Origin: Aquabacterium olei
Lineage (GTDB): Bacteria; Pseudomonadota; Gammaproteobacteria; Burkholderiales; Burkholderiaceae_C
Direction: 5' to 3'
Assembly: GCF_003100395.1 (NCBI RefSeq)
Contig: NZ_CP029210.1
Coordinates: 3,596,001-3,660,000, forward strand
Length of the DNA: 64,000 bases
In this document: piece after piece, positions 57,201-64,000 of the stretch
Layout: each line of letters begins with the position of its first letter
How positions within the stretch are numbered: the first letter of the stretch is position 1
The notes under the pieces: generated by a model
Told to the model about the DNA's origin: nothing
Database searches by the model: none
The model's input: the letters and a program-made list of their open reading frames with translations, nothing else
Program-made: the position numbers and the translations under genes

Positions 57201-57800
57201 ATCCTCGCGCATGTAGGCCGTGGCAAGGTGACCGAGGGCCTCGATACGGTTCTTGCCCAACACGTCGAGCACGGCGTCGTTGCACCACACGAGCCGACCT
57301 TCCCGATCCTTCAGATACAAAAGGCCGTCTCCACACCGCTCAAGCGCGTTGAGGACCTCTAGCGCTTTGATGAATTCGGTTTCTCGGAGCTTTTGGTCGT
57401 GGATGTCCCGCGCTGTGCCAACCCAGGAAACGAGTTCGCCGCGAATGTCGCACACGGGGGCAGCGCTGACTCTGTGCCACCGTGAGCCGCCCTCGCCGGT
57501 CAAGATGCGTGCTTCACATGTCAGTACCGTTCCTGCCGCCCGAGCTGCGGACCACGCCGCGAGCACCTGGACTTGGTCCAGGGGATCTACGAACGATGTC
57601 CAATCGGTATTGAGTACAGTGTTTGTATCTAAGCCGGAGGCGTTATGTCCCCGTGCGGTGAAAGAGGTCACTCGGCCCTTGGCGTCGGTCTCCCACAGAA
57701 GCGACTGCCCACGAACAAGCAAGTCTTGCAGCGCAACCGCTCGCCGCATCTCCATCTCGGGAAGCGACATCGTATTCAGGACGTCGAGTTGACTTGGCAT
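54294..57800 (-). CDS. Multi-PAS histidine kinase
   Basis: About 1168 residues, predicted soluble. Seven PAS/PAC repeats precede the kinase, opening with segments such as SLLWETDAKGRV, CGDGLLYLKDREGRLVWCN, ATPIVVSRFDKDLKHLYVS, LSAGKLQTWTYL, VDAVDAGRYDWDLATGEL, MESSSLGWWDMD and LRTAPVGILSVDEAGHITRS. The HisKA box is QFFAMLAHEIRNPLGAIS; the ATPase boxes are NLLGNAVKYT, ISDNGMGI and GFGIGLAMVRRL. No receiver domain. The start is uncertain: ATG 57800 or GTG 57875. It is convergent with the PAS-receiver kinase and divergent from a small unknown gene. The many PAS domains suggest combined sensing, perhaps redox or light, but no cofactor site is evident. Confidence 0.86.
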   Translation of the reverse strand: MPSQLDVLNTMSLPEMEMRRAVALQDLLVRGQSLLWETDAKGRVTSFTARGHNASGLDTNTVLNTDWTSFVDPLDQVQVLAAWSAARAAGTVLTCEARILTGEGGSRWHRVSAAPVCDIRGELVSWVGTARDIHDQKLRETEFIKALEVLNALERCGDGLLYLKDREGRLVWCNDAVLDVLGKNRIEALGHLATAYMREDRDAHHVTLHDMQVVNEGRALLTEEILHDPHRVYLSCKTPWRDRAGSVVGLVGVSINVTNEARIRSQWNPEFAKLHHATPIVVSRFDKDLKHLYVSPAIETITGMPPATFFGKSNRDLGMPSHLCDQWDNVMHAVLADGCPREIEFSYAGPDEKQRVFRSLLSAEKDGHGKPSTLVAVAYEVTELKAQQALVREREARLAAALSAGKLQTWTYLIGENVFLVPVSTRRQHAIRGDSDRVCWADAFCGIHRDDVERVQQSLLRCAHDKVDYDETYRVQDDSGHWRWVRAAGRHVPHDTVDGGASHIAGVTFDLTEERKAQQRLRDSEESLRLAVDAVDAGRYDWDLATGELKWDARTRALFHLPAGQEPSYDHFLSRLHPDDRVRLAARVGAQLDGSQSDGIWSERYRVLQPDGTLRWLESQGRVMFTENETPRRPMRFIGLVTDVTAEVETAERLAASEGALRKSLSALAESEERMRLAMESSSLGWWDMDVPSTRIVWSGSARRLFDMPEEGDVHLDEVLVRVYKEDLPRVRLAIESAMASHADGIFHESYRVLWRDGSLRDVEAIGRVRFEHRDSGRQATRFSGVLWDTTETRTMWRTLQDKGAYVEALLRTAPVGILSVDEAGHITRSNPLMDSLFGPLGRGAQVRDESQRWESYCADGTRLAQARYPVLQVLDGSIRSEVEVQHVTSRDGRSLWLRLIASPVVQQDRPAGAVMVCVDIDAERRTLEVLKEADARKEQFFAMLAHEIRNPLGAISNANHILSRDAHLSEPSTFARGVITRQSKQLQCLVDDLLEVSRISRDSFTLKTAPTSIRQVLLYACDPALIRAQARRQRLTINVPEQDVVANVDPTRLSQVLDNLLGNAVKYTPEGGAIEVTLTSSAEYAEVTISDNGMGIQVDELDKVFDLFHQQKTQDRHAALGFGIGLAMVRRLVELHGGRVWAESQGPGTGAKFVVQIPLGTDAHNSQ

Positions 57801-57898
57801 GTGATGCGGATGCGGCAGTGAATCGGGTTTGACCAGGTCCGTCAGAGTAACAACGTTCTCATGATGGCGATACACACAGTTAAAGATTGTTTCACTCG

Positions 57899-58255
57899 AT
57901 GGAATCGGTTGAGCGACTCCCCGAACGAAGTGCGACGCTGTTCGACCGCCGAAGTGACCCGCTTGGCGTCAAAATTGACTCCGTCAAAGGAGGTGAAGTG
58001 ACAGTACATCCTTCATGCGAACGGGAACTCAGTTGTGCTTTGAGCGCAGAGGAGGTGAGCGCCTTGATCTCCCTCCTTGCGCCATTTGGCTGGGCTGACG
58101 CACAAGCGGTAAGCGAGGACGATGACGTCCGTGCACATCTGCTGCTCTCTGCAGTAGTCAAGCTCCGTGGGAGCTTAGAGGCTGCGCGAACGAAAGCCAT
58201 CGCAGGTCCTTCACAGGCCGAAGCGCCCGGCACAACAATCATTCAGTCGATCTAA
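57899..58255 (+). CDS. Small unknown protein
   Basis: 118 residues, not recognised. The chain is acidic in the middle (VSEDDDVRAHLLLSAVVKL) with a helical C-terminal part and no membrane segment. ATG 57899 is chosen; the frame is open from TTG 57887. It is divergent from the multi-PAS kinase and 113 bp before the TIR-like gene on the same strand, so it might be a partner or regulator of either. Codon bias supports it being coding, weakly. Confidence 0.45.
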   Translation: MESVERLPERSATLFDRRSDPLGVKIDSVKGGEVTVHPSCERELSCALSAEEVSALISLLAPFGWADAQAVSEDDDVRAHLLLSAVVKLRGSLEAARTKAIAGPSQAEAPGTTIIQSI

Positions 58256-58368
58256 TGACGCAAGGTAGGCGCGGCATGTCGGACTTCTGGATGTCCTTCT
58301 TTGCCAGGGCAGAAGGTTGCCTATATGCTGAGAAGTTTGACGCCTTCGGGAAATGTTGAGGAAGTGGC

Positions 58369-58875
58369 ATGTTCATAGCGTCCACCAGTGAAGGGATGGC
58401 CGTTTCTTTGGCTTTGCATCGCAAGCTGGAAACATCGCTCGGTGTCACTTTATGGTCTTGGGATGTCGGCAACATGAACCGCTTCTCGATCGACCGCGCA
58501 AAAACGCTCATTTCAACGTCCGACATCGCCGTTTTAGTCTCGTCCCCTGCGGACGTGGCGTGCCTTCGAACACCAAACAGGGAAGCCGGTCTCAGAACAG
58601 AGGAGACTCTGTTTCTGCTCGGGATCATGGTAGGAGCGCTCGGTCCGAACAGGGTTTTCTGGGTCTTGCCTGACGAGGAGGGAGCTCCCGCTGCCGTCGC
58701 TCATCGCCTAGGAATTCACAAGTTCTATTTCGACGGGCATCGCCGCGATATCAATGCGGCGATCTCGGACGCATCTTTTTCATTGCAGGAGGCCGTGAAA
58801 GAGATCGGGCTACGAACTCCGCTTGGTCCACCCGAAGGTGGACTCGACATGGTTCGAGCGTGGTTGGGAAAATAG
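58369..58875 (+). CDS. TIR-like nucleotide-binding domain protein
   Basis: 168 residues forming one domain: FIASTSEGMAVSLALHRKLE at the start, VTLWSWDV, DIAVLVSSPADVACLRT, then a LGIMVGALGPNRVFWVLP segment and LGIHKFYFDG. This follows the predicted nucleotide-binding TIR-like family (CAP12/Pfam10137 type) used in cyclic-nucleotide defence systems. In that family the helix after the Arg usually reads NVIFELG; here it reads ETLFLLG, so the conserved Glu is replaced by Leu. No SAVED, STING or cyclase gene is adjacent. It may therefore be an inactive or adapted relative. A small unknown gene precedes it. Confidence 0.62.
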   Translation: MFIASTSEGMAVSLALHRKLETSLGVTLWSWDVGNMNRFSIDRAKTLISTSDIAVLVSSPADVACLRTPNREAGLRTEETLFLLGIMVGALGPNRVFWVLPDEEGAPAAVAHRLGIHKFYFDGHRRDINAAISDASFSLQEAVKEIGLRTPLGPPEGGLDMVRAWLGK

Positions 58876-59353
58876 GGACCAGCACAATGCAAGACACGTT
58901 CAAGGCCATGCCATAAGTCAAGGTCAAAGATGTCTCACCGTGTCACGTCGGCATTTTCATTCGCTGAGGCAGGGACGAGCAACAGGGTGATGGGCTCTTG
59001 CCAAGGTAGGAAGCGCTTGCAGGTTCCGTCGGCCTGCGCCAAGCGACTTTAGAGTCCGGCGACGGACGCTCCCCAGCTCGGGGTGAACCTTGAAAAGGTG
59101 CCGGTAGAACGGTTCTCCAGAAGCAGTCGCCGAACGCCAGGGCGGTACCGTCCAAGCAAGCTCGATGCTAAGGAGGCGACCTGTACTTCGCTATTACGGT
59201 TCTCCGGCGAACACGGCGGGTATCTGACGGCGGTCCGTCGAACGGCTTTGGCTCCCCTCGCCGGCGGTGGTCTTGTGACTTGTTCGAGAGACCGGACCAC
59301 CCGGCCGAGCAAAATGTCTGGAAGGTCTCGCTATCAGCGACCACAATTGCCCA
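58876..59353. other. Non-coding region before the Fic gene
   Basis: About 480 bp with no supported open frame on either strand. No terminator with a T tract, no repeat shared with the transposon ends and no tRNA-like structure were noticed. The texture (mixed GC, frequent stops) resembles decayed sequence within the element. Confidence 0.35.
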
Positions 59354-60484
59354 ATGAAGAGCTGCGACGACAGGTACATCTGGCAAGCCCCGGACTGGCC
59401 CAACTGGCGCTTCGACTTGGAAGTGCTGGTCGGGCCCATGGCCGAGGTACGTCGCTCACTCGACCTGTTGCTTGCGCGGATGACCGCCGCGAGCCCTGTT
59501 CAGCGCGATCAACTGATGCTGACGGCCGTGGCAGAAGAGGTGGTCAAGACCAGTGAGATCGAGAGCGAACAACTTGACGTCGCATTGGTGCGGTCGAGCG
59601 TAGCGCGCCAATTGGGCACTGAGGTGAGCCGCACGGGCAGGATGGACCCGCACGTGGATGGCGTGGTCAAGATGGTGCTCGACGCCTCCATCAGATGCAC
59701 CGATGCTGTTTCGCAGGAGCGGCTAGTTGGCTGGCAAGCCGCGCTGTTTCCCTTGAACCGCTCGTTCCTCGCCAGGATCAAAATCGGAGACTGGCGAGAT
59801 GATGTCGCAGGACCGATGCAAGTAGTGTCTGGACCAGTCGGTCGACAGCGAGTGCATTTCGAGGCCCCGCCAGCAGACCGACTGGCGACCGAGATGCGTC
59901 AACTCCTGGACTGGCTCAACAGCGCATCGAATGAACCGCCGCTCATCAAAGCAGGCATCGCTCACTTATGGTTCGTGACACTGCACCCCTTTGAAGATGG
60001 CAACGGTCGGGTAGGCCGTGCGATCTGCGATCTACTCCTGGCCCGCGCGGACAATAGCCCCCAACGCTTCTATAGCCTGTCGGCGCAGATCCGACGTGAG
60101 CGCAACGCCTATTACGAACTGCTGGAGCGCAGCCAGAAGGGCTCGATGGACGTGACGGAGTGGCTGATCTGGTTCCTCGACATGGTCCATCGAGCAGTGG
60201 ATCAGGCCCATCGAACGCATGATGGGATCCTCACCAAGGCGCATTTCTGGCAGAAGTGCGCTGACATGCCGTTGAATGATCGGCAAGTGAAGGTACTGAA
60301 CCGTTTGGTGGACGGCTTTGATGGCAAGCTCACATGCAGGAAGTGGGCAGCCATCGCCAAGTGCTCGACGGTAACAGCGCTGAGCGATATCAGCGACTTG
60401 GTGACGCGAGGCCTACTCTTGGAATCAGCTACTGACGGTCGAAGTACGAGCTACGTACTGCCTAACAAGCGACAGGCGGACTAG
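59354..60484 (+). CDS. Fic-family protein with N-terminal inhibitory helix
   Basis: 376 residues. The catalytic loop HPFEDGNGRVGR lies at 211-222 and matches HxFx[D/E]GNGRxxR completely, so AMP (or UMP/phosphocholine) transfer to a hydroxyl side chain should be possible. An inhibition-helix-like motif TSEIES is at 66-71 (consensus [S/T]xxxE[G/N], here ending S), making it class II with built-in control by Glu70. A C-terminal winged-helix-like segment (CRKWAAIAKCSTVTALSDIS) is typical of stand-alone bacterial Fic proteins. No separate antitoxin of the FicA type is adjacent. Targets unknown. Confidence 0.92.
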   Translation: MKSCDDRYIWQAPDWPNWRFDLEVLVGPMAEVRRSLDLLLARMTAASPVQRDQLMLTAVAEEVVKTSEIESEQLDVALVRSSVARQLGTEVSRTGRMDPHVDGVVKMVLDASIRCTDAVSQERLVGWQAALFPLNRSFLARIKIGDWRDDVAGPMQVVSGPVGRQRVHFEAPPADRLATEMRQLLDWLNSASNEPPLIKAGIAHLWFVTLHPFEDGNGRVGRAICDLLLARADNSPQRFYSLSAQIRRERNAYYELLERSQKGSMDVTEWLIWFLDMVHRAVDQAHRTHDGILTKAHFWQKCADMPLNDRQVKVLNRLVDGFDGKLTCRKWAAIAKCSTVTALSDISDLVTRGLLLESATDGRSTSYVLPNKRQAD

Positions 60485-60605
60485 CCACTCGACCGTCTCC
60501 ATCCGAGTTCCGGTCTGAAACGGTATTGCTTCAGGCTGATTGCCGGGAGAATCATGTTGACTGATAGCCATCGTCACCGCCTGCTGGCATCCTGTTCTGT
60601 GTACG

Positions 60606-60968
60606 ATGGCGCGCAGAGCATTCGACCAAGCAACGGACCAAGCTGCGGTCACGCTGGCTCACCGTGCACGATTCTGGCCCGGGATAGAGGAGGCTTTCAT
60701 GCATGCAATGAGGCGGAGGCGAAGACTGCGGACAGAGGCTGCGTTTCGGTCACGACACGCGCTACTTCGCACCCAAGTTCGAAGCAGGGACCTGCTGGCA
60801 CTTGCTCAGACGGTCTTCATGAACGAAAAAGCCGCCTCCGTATGGATGAATCGGCCGCACGTGCTGCTCGGTGGCGCCTCCCCTCGTGAGGCCGCCAGAA
60901 AATCGAAAACGGGCGCGACCCGCGTTCAAGAGATATTGGTCGCCATCAAGCACGGCGGTGTCGTGTGA
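60606..60968 (+). CDS. DUF2384 (MbcA/ParS/Xre) antitoxin-like protein, no toxin adjacent
   Basis: 120 residues. The C-terminal ~50 residues follow the toxin-binding domain of Xre-MbcA-ParS antitoxins: TVFMNEKAASVWMNRPHVLL, then GGASPREAARKSKTGATRVQ and EILVAIKHGGV. The N-terminal part is very basic (AMRRRRRLRTEAAFRSRH) and may bind DNA. The usual RES-domain toxin would follow directly, but only ~220 bp separate this gene from the transposon end and contain no open frame for it. It is thus an orphan or a relic, perhaps acting against a toxin elsewhere. Confidence 0.68.
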   Translation: MARRAFDQATDQAAVTLAHRARFWPGIEEAFMHAMRRRRRLRTEAAFRSRHALLRTQVRSRDLLALAQTVFMNEKAASVWMNRPHVLLGGASPREAARKSKTGATRVQEILVAIKHGGVV

Positions 60969-61122
60969 TTTGCCTCAGCGCCCTCAATAAAGGCGCATGA
61001 CCGCGAACGACGGATCGCCGCTACAGCTCGCCCGCCAGTCCCCGTGCCTCACTGCACGCTGTCGCACCTGCCCTGCGGCGGGCTCGACTCCCCACGCGCC
61101 ACAGAGTCCTTCTAGATCAATG

Positions 61123-61207
61123 CTTTTTGAGACTATGTTTTCGGCATGAGACAGCACAGAAAAGTCGTTTTGAAACTATGTTTTGACTTTTAAGACTTTG
61201 TTATCCA
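61123..61207. repeat. Right transposon end with three TnsB-binding-type repeats
   Basis: Outer repeat CTTTTAAGACTTTGTTAT at 61187-61204, ending CCA at 61207. Two inner repeats are CGTTTTGAAACTATGTTTT at 61166-61184 and CTTTTTGAGACTATGTTTT at 61123-61141. Spacings are 21 and 43 bp between starts. Their common core (GAxACTATGTTTT) is the inverse of the left-end inner repeat at 27317. The terminus lies 18 bp before the next host gene. Confidence 0.75.
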
Positions 61208-61225
61208 CTTCCTTCCCTCCACCCC

Positions 61226-61855
61226 ATGCTCCACCGCCTCACCCTCCCCGTCACCGCCTTCCAGCAGAACTGCTCGCTGATCTGGTGTAGCGACACGAAC
61301 GAAGCCGCCCTCATCGACCCGGGCGGCGACATCCCGGTGCTGATGCAGGCCGTTGAATCGCGGGGGCTCAAGCTGGTGGCGCTGTGGCTCACGCACGCCC
61401 ACATCGATCACGCCGGGGCCACCGGCACGCTGGCGCGCGAACACAACCTCCCGATCGTGGGCCCGCATCCGGGAGACCAGTTCTGGATCGACGGGCTGCC
61501 GCAGCAGAGCAGCATGTTCGGCTTTCCGAAGGCCGAGCCCTTTGCGCCCACGCGCTGGCTGCATGAAGGCGACACGGTGCAACTGGGCGGGCACACACTC
61601 CAGGTGCTGCATTGCCCCGGCCACACGCCGGGCCACGTGGTGTTCTACTCGCCGGAATTGAAGCACGCCTTCGTGGGCGACGTGCTGTTTGCCGGCAGCA
61701 TCGGCCGCACCGACTTTCCGGGCGGCAACCATGCCGAGTTGATCGCGGCCATCAAGGGCAAGCTGCTGCCGCTGGGCGACGACGTGACCTTCACGCCGGG
61801 CCATGGCCCCGAGAGCACGCTCGGGGAAGAACGGCGCCACAACCCCTATCTGTGA
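61226..61855 (+). CDS. Metallo-beta-lactamase-fold hydrolase (YcbL/GloB-like)
   Basis: 209 residues. The zinc motif is LTHAHIDHAGATG (HxHxDH), with the later ligands in HCPGHTPGHVVFY, FVGDVLFAGSIGR and TPGHGPEST. Size and pattern match the small type II glyoxalase-like branch (YcbL) that hydrolyses glutathione thioesters or related compounds; the exact substrate is not known. The ATG lies only 18 bp after the right transposon end, and no Shine-Dalgarno sequence is visible in between, so its original promoter and perhaps ribosome site have been displaced by the insertion. High-GC codon use marks the return to host DNA. Confidence 0.9.
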   Translation: MLHRLTLPVTAFQQNCSLIWCSDTNEAALIDPGGDIPVLMQAVESRGLKLVALWLTHAHIDHAGATGTLAREHNLPIVGPHPGDQFWIDGLPQQSSMFGFPKAEPFAPTRWLHEGDTVQLGGHTLQVLHCPGHTPGHVVFYSPELKHAFVGDVLFAGSIGRTDFPGGNHAELIAAIKGKLLPLGDDVTFTPGHGPESTLGEERRHNPYL

Positions 61856-61873
61856 GCCGTGGCGCCCGCCTGA

Positions 61874-62311
61874 TTACTTCGTGACGGCCAGCTGGCTTTC
61901 CATCACGCCGGCTTGGCCTTGCGCATCGCTCACCTGCTGCAGCTTGTTGCGGGCGTACATGACGCCCATCTTCACTTCCTGCCAGATGTAGTACAGCATG
62001 CCGGGCTTGGTCTCAAGCTCGAGCACCGAGGTGTTCTCGGCCTCTGACACGATGGTGTGCTTGCCCGGCTCGACCTGCTTGAACAGGTAGGTCTTGGCCT
62101 TGGTGGCGCCCACGGGCTGGCCGTCGATGGACACGTCCATCTTCACGGCGCCGCCCAGCAGTTCATTGCGGTAGATGTAGATGCCGGACTTGGCCGCGTC
62201 GGCCTTGAACGTCTTGGCGGCCTGGTCCTGGGGCGCGTCGGCCATCGGCACCGACGAGCAACCCGCCAGGGCAGACACCACGGCGAGCGACAGGAACAAC
62301 TTCTTCAACAT
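61874..62311 (-). CDS. DUF2846 lipoprotein
   Basis: 145 residues. A lipoprotein signal MLKKLFLSLAVVSALAGC with a clear LAGC lipobox (Cys18) is followed by a DUF2846 domain: GIYIYRNELLGGAVKMDVSI near residues 44-63, then LFKQVEPGKHTIVSE and MLYYIWQEVKMG. It should be anchored in the outer or inner membrane on the periplasmic side. Function unknown. ATG 62311 is chosen since the longer in-frame start at 62422 would place the signal internally. It is convergent with the hydrolase gene, 18 bp away. Confidence 0.86.
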   Translation of the reverse strand: MLKKLFLSLAVVSALAGCSSVPMADAPQDQAAKTFKADAAKSGIYIYRNELLGGAVKMDVSIDGQPVGATKAKTYLFKQVEPGKHTIVSEAENTSVLELETKPGMLYYIWQEVKMGVMYARNKLQQVSDAQGQAGVMESQLAVTK

Positions 62312-62683
62312 GGGAGACCCTTCCGATGGAGGTGAAGCGGCCGAAGGCGGCCCCCTGCCCCCTGTCGGTCTCGTTTCTTTTTGTGAGGATCCCAGCGTAT
62401 CGACACACTTCCACGTCGGCAAGCGGGCCAGTTACCCTCGGGGGAGACACCCGGACACCGCGTCGCGCCGCGCCGACAGGAAAGCGGCACCCCACCCTTT
62501 CAGCCGATGTGACGGGCCGATGTCACCGCAGTGAAATCTGGCAAGCGCAGCGTGCGCCTGCGCACAGATTCGCCCGAACAATTTCCGTGCGCGGGCCATT
62601 CAGCGTCGGGGGTAAACGCCGATATCCCCCGGAGGGCGCCCCTCCCGAAGTTGTACCCCGGCGCCCTGCCACGGAAGCCGCTC
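62312..62683. other. Divergent promoter region before lipoprotein and chemoreceptor genes
   Basis: About 370 bp between divergent starts. The GC-rich segment contains GGGGGTAAACGCCGATATCCCCC (62608-62630), with CCCCC/GGGGG arms, which may be a regulatory hairpin. A sigma-28-like GCCGATAT lies within it but lacks a matching upstream element at the right distance. Confidence 0.35.
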
Positions 62684-64000
62684 ATGCTGAACGCCCTCTC
62701 CATTCGCGCCCGTTTGATCGCCCTCGGCCTGCTGGCCGTCGGCGCCCTGATTCTGGTCGGCAGCCTCGGCGCCCTTTCGGTCTCGCACCTGCGCAACCAG
62801 TTCGGCGCCTTTGCCGAGCACGAATTCATCACGCAGGGCCGGCTCACCACCTTGCGCATGGCGATGGGCGACATCCGCCGCTATGAAAAGGACGTGCTGC
62901 TCAGCATCGACGAGGTCGACAAGGCCCAGCAGTACCAGGCCAAGTGGACGAAGGCCGTCCACGCCACCCAGGCCGTGTTGCAGCAGTTGCAGGCCGGTGG
63001 CCAGTGCGCCGACTGCCCGAAGATCGCCGCGCACCTGAAGGACTACGAGACCGCCGCGGCCGAGGTGATCCAGCGCACCATCAACGGGCAGATCGTCACC
63101 GCCCCCGACGCGAACCAGCAGATGGGGCCGGCCAAGAAGGCGATGTACGACGCCGATCCGCTGCTGGACGCCCTCGCCAGCCGGGTGCAGAAGGCCGCCG
63201 AAGACCGCACCGCCGACGTCCGCCAGATCGCGACCACACAGCTGACCCTGACCGCCGGCCTGGCGCTGCTCGTGTTGGGCGTGCTGGTGCCCGCCCTGTG
63301 GATGACGGTGCGCTCCATCCTCCAGCCGCTGGAGCAGGCCATCGACATTGCGCACCGCGTGGCCGACGGCGACCTCTCGCAGCGCATTGCGGTGCAGGGC
63401 AGCCGCGAGGTGGCCGCCCTGCTGCGGGCGCTGTCCAGCATGCAGGCCAGCCTGCGGGCGCTGGTGGCCGACGTGCAGCAGGCCGCCGAGGCCATCGACA
63501 CCGCCAGCGCCGAGGTGGCGCAGGGCAGCCTCGACCTGTCGCAGCGATCCGAGCAGGCCGCCGCCGACCTGCAGGAAACGGCCTCGGCCGTGGCGCAGCT
63601 CACCGAAGCGGTGGGCGATTCGGAACGCACCGCCAGCGAGGTGGCCGGTCTGGCCCAGCAGTCTGCCCAGGCCGCGCACAAGGGCGGCGAGATCGTGTTC
63701 AGCGTGGTCGACAGCATGTCGCACATCGCCAAGGGCTCCACCCAGATCGCCCAGATCACCGGCGTGATCGACGCCATCGCCTTTCAGACGAACCTGCTGG
63801 CCCTCAATGCGGCGGTGGAAGCCGCCCGCGCGGGCGAACAGGGGCGCGGCTTTGCCGTGGTGGCGGCGGAAGTGCGCCAGCTGGCCCAGCGCTCGGCCGA
63901 GGCCGCCCGTGAGATCAACCAGCTGGTGCGCAGCGCGACCCAACAGGTGGACAACGGTGGGCAACTGGCCCGCGATGCCGGCGCCGAGATGAAGTCCATC
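62684..64000 (+). CDS. Methyl-accepting chemotaxis protein (3' end beyond window)
   Basis: 439 codons are visible and the frame is open at the window edge. An N-terminal membrane helix ([20 protein letters not shown]) is followed by a helical periplasmic domain of about 160 residues, a second helix ([20 protein letters not shown]), a HAMP domain (about 210-265) and the coiled-coil signalling domain with the conserved tip [20 protein letters not shown]. It senses a ligand and controls the CheA kinase. Two cysteines (CADC, near residue 110) in the sensor domain are unusual and could bind a metal or form a disulfide. Ligand unknown. Confidence 0.95.
   Translation, partial: MLNALSIRARLIALGLLAVGALILVGSLGALSVSHLRNQFGAFAEHEFITQGRLTTLRMAMGDIRRYEKDVLLSIDEVDKAQQYQAKWTKAVHATQAVLQQLQAGGQCADCPKIAAHLKDYETAAAEVIQRTINGQIVTAPDANQQMGPAKKAMYDADPLLDALASRVQKAAEDRTADVRQIATTQLTLTAGLALLVLGVLVPALWMTVRSILQPLEQAIDIAHRVADGDLSQRIAVQGSREVAALLRALSSMQASLRALVADVQQAAEAIDTASAEVAQGSLDLSQRSEQAAADLQETASAVAQLTEAVGDSERTASEVAGLAQQSAQAAHKGGEIVFSVVDSMSHIAKGSTQIAQITGVIDAIAFQTNLLALNAAVEAARAGEQGRGFAVVAAEVRQLAQRSAEAAREINQLVRSATQQVDNGGQLARDAGAEMKSI

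Noticed and set aside
62618..62625. FliA (sigma-28) promoter for the chemoreceptor gene
   Set aside because: GCCGATAT resembles the -10, but no TAAA-like element lies about 15 bases upstream; the only TAAA is adjacent to it.

Overview
ORGANISM AND COMPOSITION. The window looks like a chromosomal segment of a high-GC betaproteobacterium, most likely Burkholderiales. The core genes have strongly GC-biased third positions. A PEP-CTERM protein, a NirB/NirD plus NIT-ANTAR nitrite cluster with an attached kinase/phosphatase, a c-di-GMP cyclase and a chemotaxis receptor all fit that group. From about 25.7 to 61.2 kb the base composition, intergenic texture and gene content change to those of a mobile island. 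LAYOUT. (1) 1-3557: the 3' end of a tRNA 2-selenouridine synthase gene (mnmH/selU) overlaps a complete PhnCED-like ABC transporter, which context suggests imports a selenium oxyanion. (2) 3558-11701: a nitrite assimilation cluster: nirB, nirD, an Rnk-like protein, a NIT-ANTAR antiterminator, a formate/nitrite-family channel and a PP2C-kinase fusion. The nirB leader carries a sigma-54 promoter, a probable NtrC site upstream and a two-hexaloop ANTAR target overlapping a terminator-like hairpin, the logic known from Klebsiella nasF. (3) 11881-25665: a diguanylate cyclase, a PEP-CTERM protein with a UshA-like nucleotidase, a cation/proton antiporter, a DUF1428 protein, a hybrid histidine kinase, and an AraC regulator with a Baeyer-Villiger monooxygenase and a MetX-like hydrolase. 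MOBILE ISLAND. (4) 25666-27199: decayed DNA with an orphan ADP-ribosyltransferase-like gene and a lone copy of a transposon end. (5) 27200-61207: a roughly 34 kb Tn7-like transposon. Its ends begin TG and end CA, share the core ATAACAAAGTCTT, and carry further subterminal copies of an AAAACATAGT repeat. The core is tnsA, tnsB, tnsC and tniQ at 39.8-47.2 kb, with a second TniQ-type gene just inside the left end. tnsB is interrupted by an IS3-family element with clear inverted repeats and a 3-bp duplication, so the transposon is probably stranded. Cargo: a type I restriction-modification locus with extra nuclease-like genes, an XRE/gp16 divergent switch, a structured RNA candidate, a LexA-controlled umuDC operon, a large-subunit catalase, two PAS histidine kinases, a TIR-like protein, a Fic protein and a DUF2384 antitoxin. 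(6) 61226-64000: host genes resume 18 bp after the right end with a metallo-beta-lactamase-fold hydrolase, then a DUF2846 lipoprotein and the start of a chemotaxis receptor. HOW IT WORKS TOGETHER. The nitrite cluster reads as a nitrogen-limitation (NtrC/sigma-54) plus nitrate/nitrite (NIT-ANTAR) controlled module. The island combines defence (restriction, TIR, Fic, toxin-antitoxin parts) with stress survival (pol V, catalase, sensor kinases). Most annotations rest on motifs visible in translated sequence; no database search was possible.
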